From the NCBI RefSeq assembly GCF_001667925.1, contig NZ_LZJR01000009.1, positions 1 to 37,989 of the forward strand: a DNA stretch of 37,989 bases, in the 5' to 3' direction. The position numbers and the translations under genes were made by a program. The notes below the pieces were generated by a model. That model did no database searches and was not told the origin of the DNA. It saw nothing but the letters and a program-made list of their open reading frames with translations. Source of the stretch: Mycobacterium sp. E2479. GTDB lineage: Bacteria > Actinomycetota > Actinomycetes > Mycobacteriales > Mycobacteriaceae. Below, piece after piece: positions 28,985 through 36,627 of the stretch. Position 1 is the first letter of the stretch; each line of letters opens with the position of its first letter.

Positions 28985-29006
28985 AGCTTAGCTCGCACAC
29001 GGTGTG
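28985..29006 (-). promoter_or_regulatory. Putative sdh promoter -10 (TAAGCT) with upstream CACACGGTGTG palindrome
   Basis: TAAGCT at 28985-28990 (minus) would start the sdhC transcript about 47 nt before the GTG. The palindrome CACAC-G-GTGTG at 28996-29006 sits just upstream, where a regulator would block polymerase. No clear -35 is seen. Confidence 0.35.
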
Positions 29007-29047
29007 GCTTGCGCCAATGTCCGTCGAGCGAAATGCCGTTTTGCGGC

Positions 29048-29053
29048 TAGGGT
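29048..29053 (+). promoter_or_regulatory. Putative -10 (TAGGGT) of the cdd-deoA-add operon
   Basis: TAGGGT fits TANNNT and ends 37 bp before the cdd ATG. It is the only good -10 in the 159-bp region shared with the divergent sdh operon. Confidence 0.35.
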
Positions 29054-29090
29054 GACTGTCGGAATCGGCGATGGGTGAGCGGGGTTTCGT

Positions 29091-29492
29091 ATGCCTGAGA
29101 TCGACTGGAAGACATTGCGGGACAAGGCAATTGATGTTGCTGCGGGTGCCTATGCCCCGTATTCGCGCTTTCGGGTCGGGGCGGCCGCGCTGGTCGACGA
29201 CGGCCGGGTGGTCACCGGGTGCAATGTGGAGAACGTCTCATATGGCCTTGGTCTCTGCGCCGAATGCGCCGTGGTGTGCGCCCTGCATTCCACGGGCGGC
29301 GGCCGGCTGCTGGCGCTGGCGTGCGTGGACGGGCGGGGCTCGCCGCTGATGCCGTGCGGCCGGTGCCGCCAGGTGCTGGCCGAACACGGTGGGCCCGAGC
29401 TGCTGATCGACCATCCAGGTGGGCCGCGCCGCCTCGGCGACCTGCTACCGGAAGCCTTCGGCCCCGACGATCTGGAAGCCGGGCGCGGCTGA
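29091..29492 (+). CDS. cdd: Cytidine deaminase Cdd (tetrameric type)
   Basis: Cdd deaminates cytidine and deoxycytidine to uridine forms in pyrimidine salvage. The 133-residue protein is of the small homotetrameric class, with three Cys zinc ligands: Cys56 in C-A-E with catalytic Glu58, then Cys89 and Cys92 in P-C-G-R-C-R-Q. The substrate segment Y-S-R-F-R-V-G-A-A (24-32) and the N-V-E-N motif (45-48) are intact. It starts at ATG 29091. Its stop overlaps the deoA start (TGATG), the first link of a tightly coupled nucleoside-salvage operon. Confidence 0.96.
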   Translation: MPEIDWKTLRDKAIDVAAGAYAPYSRFRVGAAALVDDGRVVTGCNVENVSYGLGLCAECAVVCALHSTGGGRLLALACVDGRGSPLMPCGRCRQVLAEHGGPELLIDHPGGPRRLGDLLPEAFGPDDLEAGRG

Positions 29493-30781
29493 TGCGCCCC
29501 GCGTTCGACGCGCCCACCGTGATCAGGACCAAGCGCGACGGCGGCCGGTTGTCCGACGCCGCCATCGACTGGGTCGTCGGCGCCTACACCGACGGCCAGG
29601 TGGCGGAAGAACAGATGGCGGCGCTGCTGATGGCGATCCTGTTGCGCGGCATGGACCGGGGCGAGACCGCCCGGTGGACCGCGGCGATGCTGGCGTCGGG
29701 CGACACGCTCGAGTTCGGCGACCTGGGCCTGCGAACGGTCGACAAGCACTCCACCGGTGGGGTGGGGGACAAGATCACCCTGCCCCTGGTGCCCGTCGTC
29801 GCCGCCTGTGGGGCCGCGGTGCCGCAGGCCTCGGGCCGCGGGCTCGGCCATACCGGCGGCACTCTGGACAAGCTGGAATCCATCGCCGGGTTCACCGCCG
29901 AGCTGTCCAATCAGCGCGTGCGCGACCAATTGCGCGAGGTCGGCGCGGCCATCTTCGCCGCGGGGGACCTCGCCCCGGCCGACGCCAAGCTCTACGCGCT
30001 GCGCGACATCACCGCCACCGTCGAGTCGCTGCCGCTGATCGCCAGCTCGGTGATGAGCAAGAAGCTGGCCGAGGGGGCCGGCGCGTTGGTGCTCGACGTC
30101 AAGGTCGGTTCCGGGGCGTTGCTGGACTCCGAGCGGCAGTGCCGCGAACTGGCGCACGTCATGGTCGGACTGGGCGCGGCGCACGGGGTGCCCACCCGCG
30201 CGCTGCTGACGGACATGGACCGCCCGCTCGGCGCGAGCGTGGGCAATGCCCTCGAGGTCGCCGAGTCGCTCGAGGTGCTGGCCGGGGGCGGACCGCCTGA
30301 TGTCGTCGAGCTGACCCTGCGGCTGGCCTCCGAGATGCTCGAACTGGCCGGGATCGACGGCCGCGATCCCGCCGACACCCTGCGCGACGGTACCGCGATG
30401 GACCGGTTCCGCCAGCTCATCGCGGCCCAGGGTGGCGACTTGTCGGTGCCGTTGCCCATCGGTCGGCATGCCGAGACCGTGACCGCCCCGCGGGGCGGCA
30501 CAATGGGCCATATCGACGCGATGGCAGTGGGGCTGGGGGCATGGCGGCTCGGGGCGGGTAGGTCCCGTCCGGGCGAGCGGGTGCAGTCGGGTGCCGGTAT
30601 CCGGATCCACCGCCGCCCCGGCGAGGCGGTCACCGCCGGTGAGCCGTTGTTCACTCTCTACACCGACACCCCGGAGCGCTTCGGCGCCGCGCTCGCCGAA
30701 CTGGACGGTGGGTGGAACATCGAAGCCGACGCGGCCGGGATGCACCCGCGACCGCTGATCATCGATCGGATCGCCGCATGA
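29492..30781 (+). CDS. deoA: Thymidine phosphorylase DeoA
   Basis: DeoA cleaves thymidine (and deoxyuridine) with phosphate to base and deoxyribose-1-phosphate. It has 429 residues. The N-terminal helical domain includes [10 protein letters not shown] at about 84-93, the phosphate-binding signature. The family signature [16 protein letters not shown] follows at about 112-127, and K-V-G-S-G-A in the central domain contacts substrate. The Gly-rich C-terminal domain is complete. The ATG at 29492 overlaps the cdd stop by one base, and its stop overlaps the add start (ATGA). Together with Cdd it degrades deoxycytidine stepwise. Confidence 0.96.
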   Translation: MRPAFDAPTVIRTKRDGGRLSDAAIDWVVGAYTDGQVAEEQMAALLMAILLRGMDRGETARWTAAMLASGDTLEFGDLGLRTVDKHSTGGVGDKITLPLVPVVAACGAAVPQASGRGLGHTGGTLDKLESIAGFTAELSNQRVRDQLREVGAAIFAAGDLAPADAKLYALRDITATVESLPLIASSVMSKKLAEGAGALVLDVKVGSGALLDSERQCRELAHVMVGLGAAHGVPTRALLTDMDRPLGASVGNALEVAESLEVLAGGGPPDVVELTLRLASEMLELAGIDGRDPADTLRDGTAMDRFRQLIAAQGGDLSVPLPIGRHAETVTAPRGGTMGHIDAMAVGLGAWRLGAGRSRPGERVQSGAGIRIHRRPGEAVTAGEPLFTLYTDTPERFGAALAELDGGWNIEADAAGMHPRPLIIDRIAA

Positions 30782-31866
30782 GCGCACCGCTGGGGCTGGA
30801 GCAGATCAGAAGGGCCCCCAAGGCCCTGTTGCACGACCACCTGGACGGCGGGCTGCGCCCGTCGACCGTGCTGGACATCGCCGGCCAGGTCGGCTACGAC
30901 GGGCTGCCCGCCACCGACGTCGACGAGCTGGCGAGGTGGTTTCGCACCCGCTCGCACAGCGGCTCGCTGGAGCGCTACCTGGAACCGTTCTCGCACACCG
31001 TAGCCGTGATGCAGACACCCGAGGCGCTGCATCGGGTCGCTTACGAGTGCGTGGAGGATCTGGCCGAGGACTCGGTGGTCTACGCCGAGATCCGGTTCGC
31101 GCCCGAGCTGCACATCGACCGCGGGCTGTCCTTCGACGCGATCGTCGACGCCGTGCTGGCCGGCTTCGCCGATGGCGAGAAGGCATGCGCCGCGGCGGGG
31201 CGCCCGATCGTGGTGCGCCTGTTGGTCACCGCGATGCGGCACGCGGCGGTGTCCCGCGAGATCGCCGAGCTGGCGATCCGGTTCCGGGACAAGGGAGTCG
31301 TCGGGTTCGACATCGCAGGTGCAGAGGCGGGCAACCCGCCGACACGGCACCTGGATGCCTTCGAGTACATGCGAGACCACAACGCCCGCTTCACCATTCA
31401 CGCCGGCGAGGCTTTCGGGCTGCCGTCCATCCATGAGGCGATCGCCTTTTGCGGTGCGGACCGGCTGGGCCACGGCGTGCGCATCGTCGATGACATCGAG
31501 GTGTCAGACGACGGCAAAGTCCGGCTGGGCCAGCAGGCATCAATCTTGCGGGACAAGCGAATTCCGCTGGAGCTGTGTCCCAGCTCCAACGTGCAGACCG
31601 GTGCCGTCAAGAGCATCGCCGAGCATCCGTTCGATCTGCTGGCCCGTGCCCGCTTCCGGGTGACCGTAAACACCGACAACCGGCTGATGAGTGACACCTT
31701 CATGAGCCGCGAAATGCACCGACTGGTGCAGGCTTTCGGCTACGGATGGAGTGACCTTGAGCGCTTCACCATCAACGCGATGAAGTCGGCATTCATCCCG
31801 TTCGACGAGCGGCTGGCGATCATCGACGAGGTGATCAAACCGCGCTATGCCGTGCTGATCGGCTGA
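30778..31866 (+). CDS. add: Adenosine deaminase Add
   Basis: Add hydrolyses adenosine and deoxyadenosine to inosine forms. The 362-residue amidohydrolase has zinc ligands H19-x-H21 in L-L-H-D-H-L-D-G-G, catalytic Glu in H-A-G-E-A-F, the L-G-H-G-V-R-I motif, and the late metal Asp in V-N-T-D-N-R. The last motif has Asn where most family members have a second Asp (N-T-D-D); N-T-D-N also occurs in mycobacterial homologues as I recall. It starts at ATG 30778 within ATGA of the deoA stop. Last gene of cdd-deoA-add; it ends 18 bp from a convergent gene. Confidence 0.95.
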   Translation: MSAPLGLEQIRRAPKALLHDHLDGGLRPSTVLDIAGQVGYDGLPATDVDELARWFRTRSHSGSLERYLEPFSHTVAVMQTPEALHRVAYECVEDLAEDSVVYAEIRFAPELHIDRGLSFDAIVDAVLAGFADGEKACAAAGRPIVVRLLVTAMRHAAVSREIAELAIRFRDKGVVGFDIAGAEAGNPPTRHLDAFEYMRDHNARFTIHAGEAFGLPSIHEAIAFCGADRLGHGVRIVDDIEVSDDGKVRLGQQASILRDKRIPLELCPSSNVQTGAVKSIAEHPFDLLARARFRVTVNTDNRLMSDTFMSREMHRLVQAFGYGWSDLERFTINAMKSAFIPFDERLAIIDEVIKPRYAVLIG

Positions 31867-31884
31867 TCGGCTGATGGATCACCG

Positions 31885-32463
31885 TCATATGTGCCCGGGC
31901 GTCCCGCCCATACCGGGGTCGGACGGCATTGCGGGTGCGACCGGCATGGCCGGCTCCATCGGCGGAGCTTCCATCGGCGGCGGTGCTATTGGTGGCGGTG
32001 CGATCGGCGGTGGCGCCACGGGTGGCGGTTCATTAGGTGGCGGCGCTATCGGCGGCGGATCCAGCGGCGGCGGAGCTTCCATCGGCGGCGGTGGGGCTAG
32101 CGACGGCGGCGGTGGCCCAGGCGGCGCGGCCGGTGGCAGGGCGTATGGACCTCCCGCACACACCGGGTTGGCGGGCTGGCTGATGCATGCAATGTCAGCC
32201 GGGCCGGTGGGAGCACCGGCTGGGGCATACGGTCCACCCTGACATTGGGCTACCTCGGGCGTCGCGAGGCAACGGGGATCAGATGGGTTGATGGGCAGGC
32301 TGGGATCGGGGTCGTCGAGCGGAATGGGCGCACCGGGTGGGCGTGCAAACCCGGGCGCGGCATTCGCTGGAACTGCCGCACCCGTCGCGATCCCGAGCAA
32401 CGCCGCTGCCACAGCCGCTCTCGTCATCGCGTCGCGGACTTTCGGAGCCAGTGCCCAACCCAT
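31885..32463 (-). CDS. Exported proline-rich protein with pentapeptide repeats
   Basis: A 192-residue protein that I cannot assign to a named family. A signal peptide is clear (hydrophobic core about 14-27, probable cleavage after P-A-N-A-A36). A middle segment (about 37-105) has four Cys in two similar blocks, C-L-A-T-P...C-Q-G-G-P-Y-A and C-I-S-Q-P...C-A-G-G-P-Y-A, suggesting an internal duplication with disulfides. From about 106 the tail is mostly P-P-P-x-[AE] pentads, about nine copies. The start is ATG 32463, with AAGGGGG 5-6 nt upstream. A cell-wall location is likely. Convergent with add. Confidence 0.75.
   Translation of the reverse strand: MGWALAPKVRDAMTRAAVAAALLGIATGAAVPANAAPGFARPPGAPIPLDDPDPSLPINPSDPRCLATPEVAQCQGGPYAPAGAPTGPADIACISQPANPVCAGGPYALPPAAPPGPPPPSLAPPPPMEAPPPLDPPPIAPPPNEPPPVAPPPIAPPPIAPPPMEAPPMEPAMPVAPAMPSDPGMGGTPGHI
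31930..32090 (-). repeat. 15-bp-period in-frame repeat coding P-P-P-x-[AE] pentads
   Basis: On the plus strand GGCGG(T/A/C) recurs about every 15 bp. It encodes the Pro-rich tail of the exported protein, and unit number is likely to vary between strains. Confidence 0.7.
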
Positions 32464-32582
32464 ACGTGTCCCCCTTTATGTGCGGGCGCCCGGCCCGCGT
32501 AGCAGCATCCTAATGACGCCCTGCGCTCAAACGCCAGTGAATGTGCACGGCTGAGGAAGTTTCGGGCGCGGCAGTCGAAATA

Positions 32583-34406
32583 TCATCGGGTCGGTTTTTG
32601 CGCCGCTCCGACATACTCACCGATGAAGCCGTTCCGCAACCACCACCTGGGGCTGGTGTGCTTGAAAATCTCCTGGTCGAGGGCGCGAGAGCGCACCGAC
32701 CTTTTGACCGGGAACGGATTCATCCCAGACTTGTACTCGAGGCCGACCACGGCTGGTGTGGTCGGGCGGCCTCGCATGGGCAGCAGCTCGTAACCGGCGT
32801 GCTGGAGCATGGTATTCAACTCGGCCGGGCGGGGGAATCGCCGAAAGTCGTGGTTGGGTTTGTGCAGACCGAACACGTACAGCGGCCCAACCGTGACGAA
32901 GCAGAGCCAGGTGAACAGGTTGCGATCTGGTGTGACGTAGAACATTCGACCGCCCGGCTTCAGCGCGCTGAACACGCTATCGAGCAGACGGCGGTGTTCC
33001 GTGCAATGGTCGAAGACTCCGTGCAGGTAAATCAGGTCGAACCGACTGGCCGCCAACACATCCGGGTTTCGTACATCGCCGACGATGAAGTTCACACCGG
33101 GCTGGTCGGCGAAGCGCTTGCGGGCCGCGTCGATCGATTTATAGTCGACGTCGACGCCGACGATGTCCCACCCGCCCAGCTCTGGATAGCGTTTCAGCAA
33201 TCCCGCGATCGCCCCTCCGGCGCCGCAGCCGACCACGGCCATCGTCGGGCGTTGATCATCGGTGGACGGGAGATAGTCGCGTAGGAAATCCCATGCGGTG
33301 TAATCTATTTCGCTGACAAGCTCCGCGGTGAAACGCCACTGCGCGCTGACATCGGCGTTGGAGAAGTAGCGGACGCCGCGCTCGATCGTCCCGTTGCTGA
33401 TCCGCATCAGCGCGCGATCGATGATCGAGTAACGGTACTCGGGCTCACCGACTGCGTCGTTGGCCCGTTCGTGGTCAAGGAACTCGAAGTACCTTCGCTC
33501 TTCGGGTTCGATTGGCGCTTCCCATGATTGGGCTCCGCCGAGCACACGCTCCCGAATCCACGAATCGATGACTCGGCTGTAGACGTTGCTGTCGAACAAC
33601 ATGAGCTGGTGGCCGCCGCCGGGCATCATGAAAAAGTCTTTGGTCCCGCCGATCCGCTCGAAGCATGCCCGGCAGTGCTCGGCGCCGACTATCTCATCGT
33701 GCTCGCCACACGTGATCAAGACAGGTTTCGTGTTGGCCGCGGCGGGCAGTCGCGGGACATAGTTGAAGACCGAGTGATAGCTTCGCAACCCATACGACCA
33801 GACGTACAGCGGGTCCTTTTTCTTCGCTTCCAGTAAGCCGGGGTCTTCTTGGTAGGCGGCCTTGAAGTCAATGAACCGGCGCAGCGGGATTCGTAACCGA
33901 TCCCCTATCTTCGCTGCCGCGAATCGCGCCGGGCGCGACTGAAACAGCCGGATCGCCAAGCTCATTGGCGCCTCGTGGTTGAGCAAGATGTTCATACACA
34001 CACCGCCCACCACGGCTGGGCACGCGTCTAGCGCGTGGAATGCGACTTCGCCGCCCTGGCTCGCGCCGTGCACGATGACGGGTAGGGAAGTGCGCCGCGC
34101 GGCGTAATCGGTTACTGCCCTGGTGTCTTCGAGGAAGGCCTCGAAACTGAACACACCCGCCTTTCCTTCGGTGCGACCGTGCCCAGTGAGGTCGAACGAA
34201 TAGACCGCCGCGCGATAATTGCGCCGCATGTGCTCGGCGAACGTGTCGTAACCTTCGCTGTTCCCGGCGGTGCCATGCACCAGCACCAAAACATAGTCGG
34301 CGTTGTCGTTGTCGTAGCGGCGCACAAAGATTCGTCTGGCACCGGATCCGGTCACCGCGTCCGTGGCCATCGGCGGCACTGCCTGGGTGGTGGTGTTCGC
34401 AGTCAT
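32583..34406 (-). CDS. Alpha/beta hydrolase - SAM methyltransferase fusion protein
   Basis: A 607-residue two-domain protein. Residues about 1-295 form an alpha/beta hydrolase of monoacylglycerol-lipase type: H-G-T-A-G-N near 44-49, nucleophile Ser116 in G-A-S-Q-G-G, Asp237 in G-E-H-D-E-I, His266 in G-G-G-H-Q. Residues about 340-607 form a class I methyltransferase: V-V-G-C-G-A-G-G-A (391-399), V-G-V-D-V-D (417-421), I-V-G-D-V-R-N (441-447), L-K-P-G-G-R-M (482-488). One continuous frame runs through both, so this is a true fusion. The substrate is unknown; a lipid or ester that is hydrolysed and methylated is plausible. The start overlaps the TetR stop (ATGA). Base composition looks less GC-rich than neighbours. 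Confidence 0.88.
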   Translation of the reverse strand: MTANTTTQAVPPMATDAVTGSGARRIFVRRYDNDNADYVLVLVHGTAGNSEGYDTFAEHMRRNYRAAVYSFDLTGHGRTEGKAGVFSFEAFLEDTRAVTDYAARRTSLPVIVHGASQGGEVAFHALDACPAVVGGVCMNILLNHEAPMSLAIRLFQSRPARFAAAKIGDRLRIPLRRFIDFKAAYQEDPGLLEAKKKDPLYVWSYGLRSYHSVFNYVPRLPAAANTKPVLITCGEHDEIVGAEHCRACFERIGGTKDFFMMPGGGHQLMLFDSNVYSRVIDSWIRERVLGGAQSWEAPIEPEERRYFEFLDHERANDAVGEPEYRYSIIDRALMRISNGTIERGVRYFSNADVSAQWRFTAELVSEIDYTAWDFLRDYLPSTDDQRPTMAVVGCGAGGAIAGLLKRYPELGGWDIVGVDVDYKSIDAARKRFADQPGVNFIVGDVRNPDVLAASRFDLIYLHGVFDHCTEHRRLLDSVFSALKPGGRMFYVTPDRNLFTWLCFVTVGPLYVFGLHKPNHDFRRFPRPAELNTMLQHAGYELLPMRGRPTTPAVVGLEYKSGMNPFPVKRSVRSRALDQEIFKHTSPRWWLRNGFIGEYVGAAQKPTR

Positions 34407-35047
34407 CGGCGCCTCGGCTTCAATCCCTGGGTGATGTGGGTGGCGATCATCCGCGCGAAAGTGTCGAAATCGCCGCGGAAGCGTTCAGTGTCGGAAATGA
34501 ACGGCCGTTGCATCGACATGCCCAGCAGCACGATTTCCACGAGGTGCACCGTCTCGTCGATCAAATGTGGCGGCGCATCGTCACCAACGATCGTGCGCAG
34601 TAGCTCGGCGATCCGCCGGCGCTGAGTATCGCGGTAGTCGACGTACGCGGTCCGCAGGAACTCATTGTGGTTGGCCGATGCGGCGAATTCGACCATGAAC
34701 GTGACCGCTTCGAGGTTGTCGATGAACAGGCCGTACACCAGATCGGCCGCCTCGTTCAGGCTGTCCTGCACCGATATCCGGTCGGCCAGTCGGGCCGACG
34801 CGGTGGAGAACATCGTCTTGGCCATGTGGTCGATCGCGGCCTGGAAAAGCTTTTCTTTCGTCTCGAAGTGATAGTGCAGCAGGGTCTGCGAAACGCCGGC
34901 CTTGGCCGAGATCAGCTTCATCGACGATTTTTCATAGCCGTACGTGCCGAAGCACCGCATCGTCGTCTGCAGGATTCGCTGTCGGGCGTCGCCGGTTGCC
35001 ACCGCGGAGTCAGCGGTGTCGGGCCCATTCGAAACGGTTGCGGTCAA
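34403..35047 (-). CDS. TetR-family transcriptional regulator
   Basis: A 214-residue regulator. The TetR helix-turn-helix lies at about 23-70: R-I-L-Q-T-T-M-R-C-F-G-T-Y-G-Y, then I-S-A-K-A-G-V-S-Q-T-L-L-H-Y-H-F, then K-E-K-L-F-Q-A-A. The C-terminal ligand domain is helical and unassigned. TTG 35047 is taken as start because AGAAGAG lies 6 nt upstream; GTG 35002 would remove 15 residues but keep the whole DNA-binding domain. It is translationally coupled to the hydrolase-methyltransferase fusion and divergent from a deacetylase gene, with an operator-like palindrome between them. It probably represses both directions. Confidence 0.9.
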   Translation of the reverse strand: MTATVSNGPDTADSAVATGDARQRILQTTMRCFGTYGYEKSSMKLISAKAGVSQTLLHYHFETKEKLFQAAIDHMAKTMFSTASARLADRISVQDSLNEAADLVYGLFIDNLEAVTFMVEFAASANHNEFLRTAYVDYRDTQRRRIAELLRTIVGDDAPPHLIDETVHLVEIVLLGMSMQRPFISDTERFRGDFDTFARMIATHITQGLKPRRR

Positions 35048-35081
35048 CGTCGACTCTTCTCTTCATCGCCGGCTACCCGAT

Positions 35082-35112
35082 AACATACTGTCTGATCAAT
35101 CAGTCAGGCAAC
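35082..35112 (-). promoter_or_regulatory. Putative tetR promoter: TTGCCT, 18-bp spacer, TATGTT
   Basis: On the minus strand TTGCCT (35107-35112 region) and TATGTT (35082-35087) are 18 bp apart, a good sigma-70-type arrangement. The spacer is filled by the TetR-type palindrome, which would give autoregulation. Confidence 0.45.
35089..35106. promoter_or_regulatory. TetR-type operator candidate
   Basis: TGTCTGATCAATCAGTCA is an 18-bp palindrome with one mismatched pair (TGTCTGAT / CA / ATCAGTCA). It lies between the divergent tetR and deacetylase genes, in the spacer of the tetR promoter and 8 bp before the deacetylase ATG. Confidence 0.55.
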
Positions 35113-35113
35113 G

Positions 35114-35827
35114 ATGGATGTGACGGGTGAGCACCTGATGCATGAGAACCTGTCGTCGAAGATCACTTTGACATTTGACAACGGCCCGACACCGGGGGTC
35201 ACGGACCGGGTTCTCGATGCACTCGCTCAGCGTCAGATGCCCGCCATGTTCTTCGTAGTCGGGCAGCACGTTAGCGCGCCGGCGGGACGCCGACTGATGG
35301 CGCGTGCCGTGCGCGAGGGGCATCGGATCGGCAATCACTCGTACACCCACGGACTACCCCTCGGAGAGCTTTCCCCGGCGGAAGCCATTCACGAGATCAG
35401 CGCCACACAAACGCTTTTGGGAGATTTTACCGATGGCGATCGGTACTTCAGGCCGTGGGGAACCGAGGGGGCACTCGAACGGCGCTGTCTGAATCAAACG
35501 GCCGTCGACTACCTCATCGCGGAAAAATACACCTGCGTCCTGTGGAACAGCGTCCCGCGTGACTGGGCCGACGCCGAGGGATGGGTTAGCCGAGCGCTCG
35601 CCGATACCCGCATCCATTCGCACACCGTGGTCGTACTGCACGATCTGCCCACCGGCGCGATGGAGCAACTACCGAGATTTCTCGACGAACTCACCCAGTC
35701 CGGTGTCGAGGTCGTCTCCCAGCTACCCGACGATTGCGTGCCGATGGTCCGCGGTCGGATGCGAACACGCCTCGATCACCTGACCGCGCAGCCCGCAACC
35801 GCCGCGGATCTGCCACCCGAGTCCTAG
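35114..35827 (+). CDS. NodB-type polysaccharide deacetylase (CE4) with T-F-D-N-G-P variant motif
   Basis: A 237-residue CE4-family protein. Motif 1 is T-F-D22-N23-G-P instead of the usual T-F-D-D-G-P, so the second Asp, normally a metal ligand, is Asn. Motif 2 is complete (H75-S-Y-T-H79). Motif 3 is R-P-W-G and the late motif is V-V-V-L-H-D-L-P. There is no signal peptide, which suggests a cytoplasmic substrate, perhaps a small amide rather than cell-wall polysaccharide. The ATG at 35114 has only AGG upstream; ATG 35138 with GGTGAG 6-7 nt upstream is an alternative start. It is divergent from tetR across the operator, and its stop shares CTAG with the convergent GntR gene. Confidence 0.85.
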   Translation: MDVTGEHLMHENLSSKITLTFDNGPTPGVTDRVLDALAQRQMPAMFFVVGQHVSAPAGRRLMARAVREGHRIGNHSYTHGLPLGELSPAEAIHEISATQTLLGDFTDGDRYFRPWGTEGALERRCLNQTAVDYLIAEKYTCVLWNSVPRDWADAEGWVSRALADTRIHSHTVVVLHDLPTGAMEQLPRFLDELTQSGVEVVSQLPDDCVPMVRGRMRTRLDHLTAQPATAADLPPES

Positions 35828-36486
35828 AGCATCGAAAGGCCCATGGCTCGCACCGTGCTGGCCAAGTGGGTCTGCACTGCCTGCTGCGCGCGCGGTAAGT
35901 CGCCGTCGCGCAACGCTTCCGCGATGCCCTGATGCTCCGTCATGATCGTGGCCAGCCGCTGTGGCTCGCGCAGCGCCGATTCCCCGATCATCCGCATTTG
36001 GCGGTCGCGCAACGTCGAGTAGAAATTCGCCAGGATCGTGTTGCCCGACTCTTCCAGGGTGATGGCGTGGAAGGCGCGGTCGGACTCCAGGAATACCCGC
36101 CAATCGGCGGACGCCGCGGAGTCGCGCTGCCGCCGCAGTTCACCGGATTGCCGTTCGAAGACCACGGCGCAGACGGCTGGGCCGCGTCCGATCACCTTTC
36201 GGGCCGCGAACTGCTCCAGCACCAGCCGGGCCTCCATGACCGCCCGGACCTCCTCGGGCGAGACCGGGACCACCAGAGCGCCGCGCTGCGGATACAACCG
36301 CAGCAGCCCCTCGGCCTCCAGGCGCAGGAAGGCCTCGCGCACCGGGGTGCGCGACATACCCAGCGCGGAGGCGACATCACCTTCGCTGATCAGCTCGCCC
36401 CCGGGAAACTCGCCGGTGAGTACCTGCGTCTTGACATAGTCCAGGGCGCGGTCCTTGGCCGTACCGGACCTGGGAACCTTGGCCAT
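35824..36486 (-). CDS. GntR-family regulator (FadR subfamily)
   Basis: A 220-residue regulator: N-terminal winged helix (about 10-75) with I-S-E-G-D-V-A-S-A-L-G-M-S-R-T-P-V-R-E-A-F-type recognition region, and a C-terminal all-helical FCD ligand domain (about 85-210). The candidate metal/ligand residues there are in D-R-A-F-H-A-I-T, E-H-Q-G-I and T-H-L. The start is ATG 36486, with GAAGAGGG 5 nt upstream; GTG 36531 would add 15 residues. It is divergent from the bicupin gene across a 141-bp AT-rich region, so it probably controls that gene in response to an organic acid. Confidence 0.9.
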   Translation of the reverse strand: MAKVPRSGTAKDRALDYVKTQVLTGEFPGGELISEGDVASALGMSRTPVREAFLRLEAEGLLRLYPQRGALVVPVSPEEVRAVMEARLVLEQFAARKVIGRGPAVCAVVFERQSGELRRQRDSAASADWRVFLESDRAFHAITLEESGNTILANFYSTLRDRQMRMIGESALREPQRLATIMTEHQGIAEALRDGDLPRAQQAVQTHLASTVRAMGLSML

Positions 36487-36562
36487 GCGCGCCCTCTTCT
36501 GGTGGCTAAGTCGTATCTCACTCGTGGCCACACCCTACCCCGACCGGCCCTACCTGCAAGGA

Positions 36563-36616
36563 TTTATGCTAAGATACAAGATAAATACTATTCAGATACG
36601 ATACATATTTAAGCAT
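36563..36616. promoter_or_regulatory. AT-rich GntR/bicupin promoter-operator region with GATAC repeats
   Basis: This 54-bp stretch is far more AT-rich than the rest of the window. GATAC occurs three times, with a further GATA between, and ATGCT at the left end faces AAGCAT at the right end. It is the expected location of GntR sites and of the bicupin promoter. No exact operator can be fixed by eye. Confidence 0.45.
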
Positions 36617-36627
36617 AGGAGGCGCAG

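Noticed and set aside
29150..30787. 545-codon minus-strand frame across cdd and deoA
   Set aside because: Antisense shadow; cdd and deoA are unmistakable.
31930..32090. GGCGG-rich run as a PE_PGRS gene on the plus strand
   Set aside because: The plus-strand Gly-rich reading has no PE domain; the minus-strand frame has a signal peptide, ribosome binding site and regular Pro pentads.
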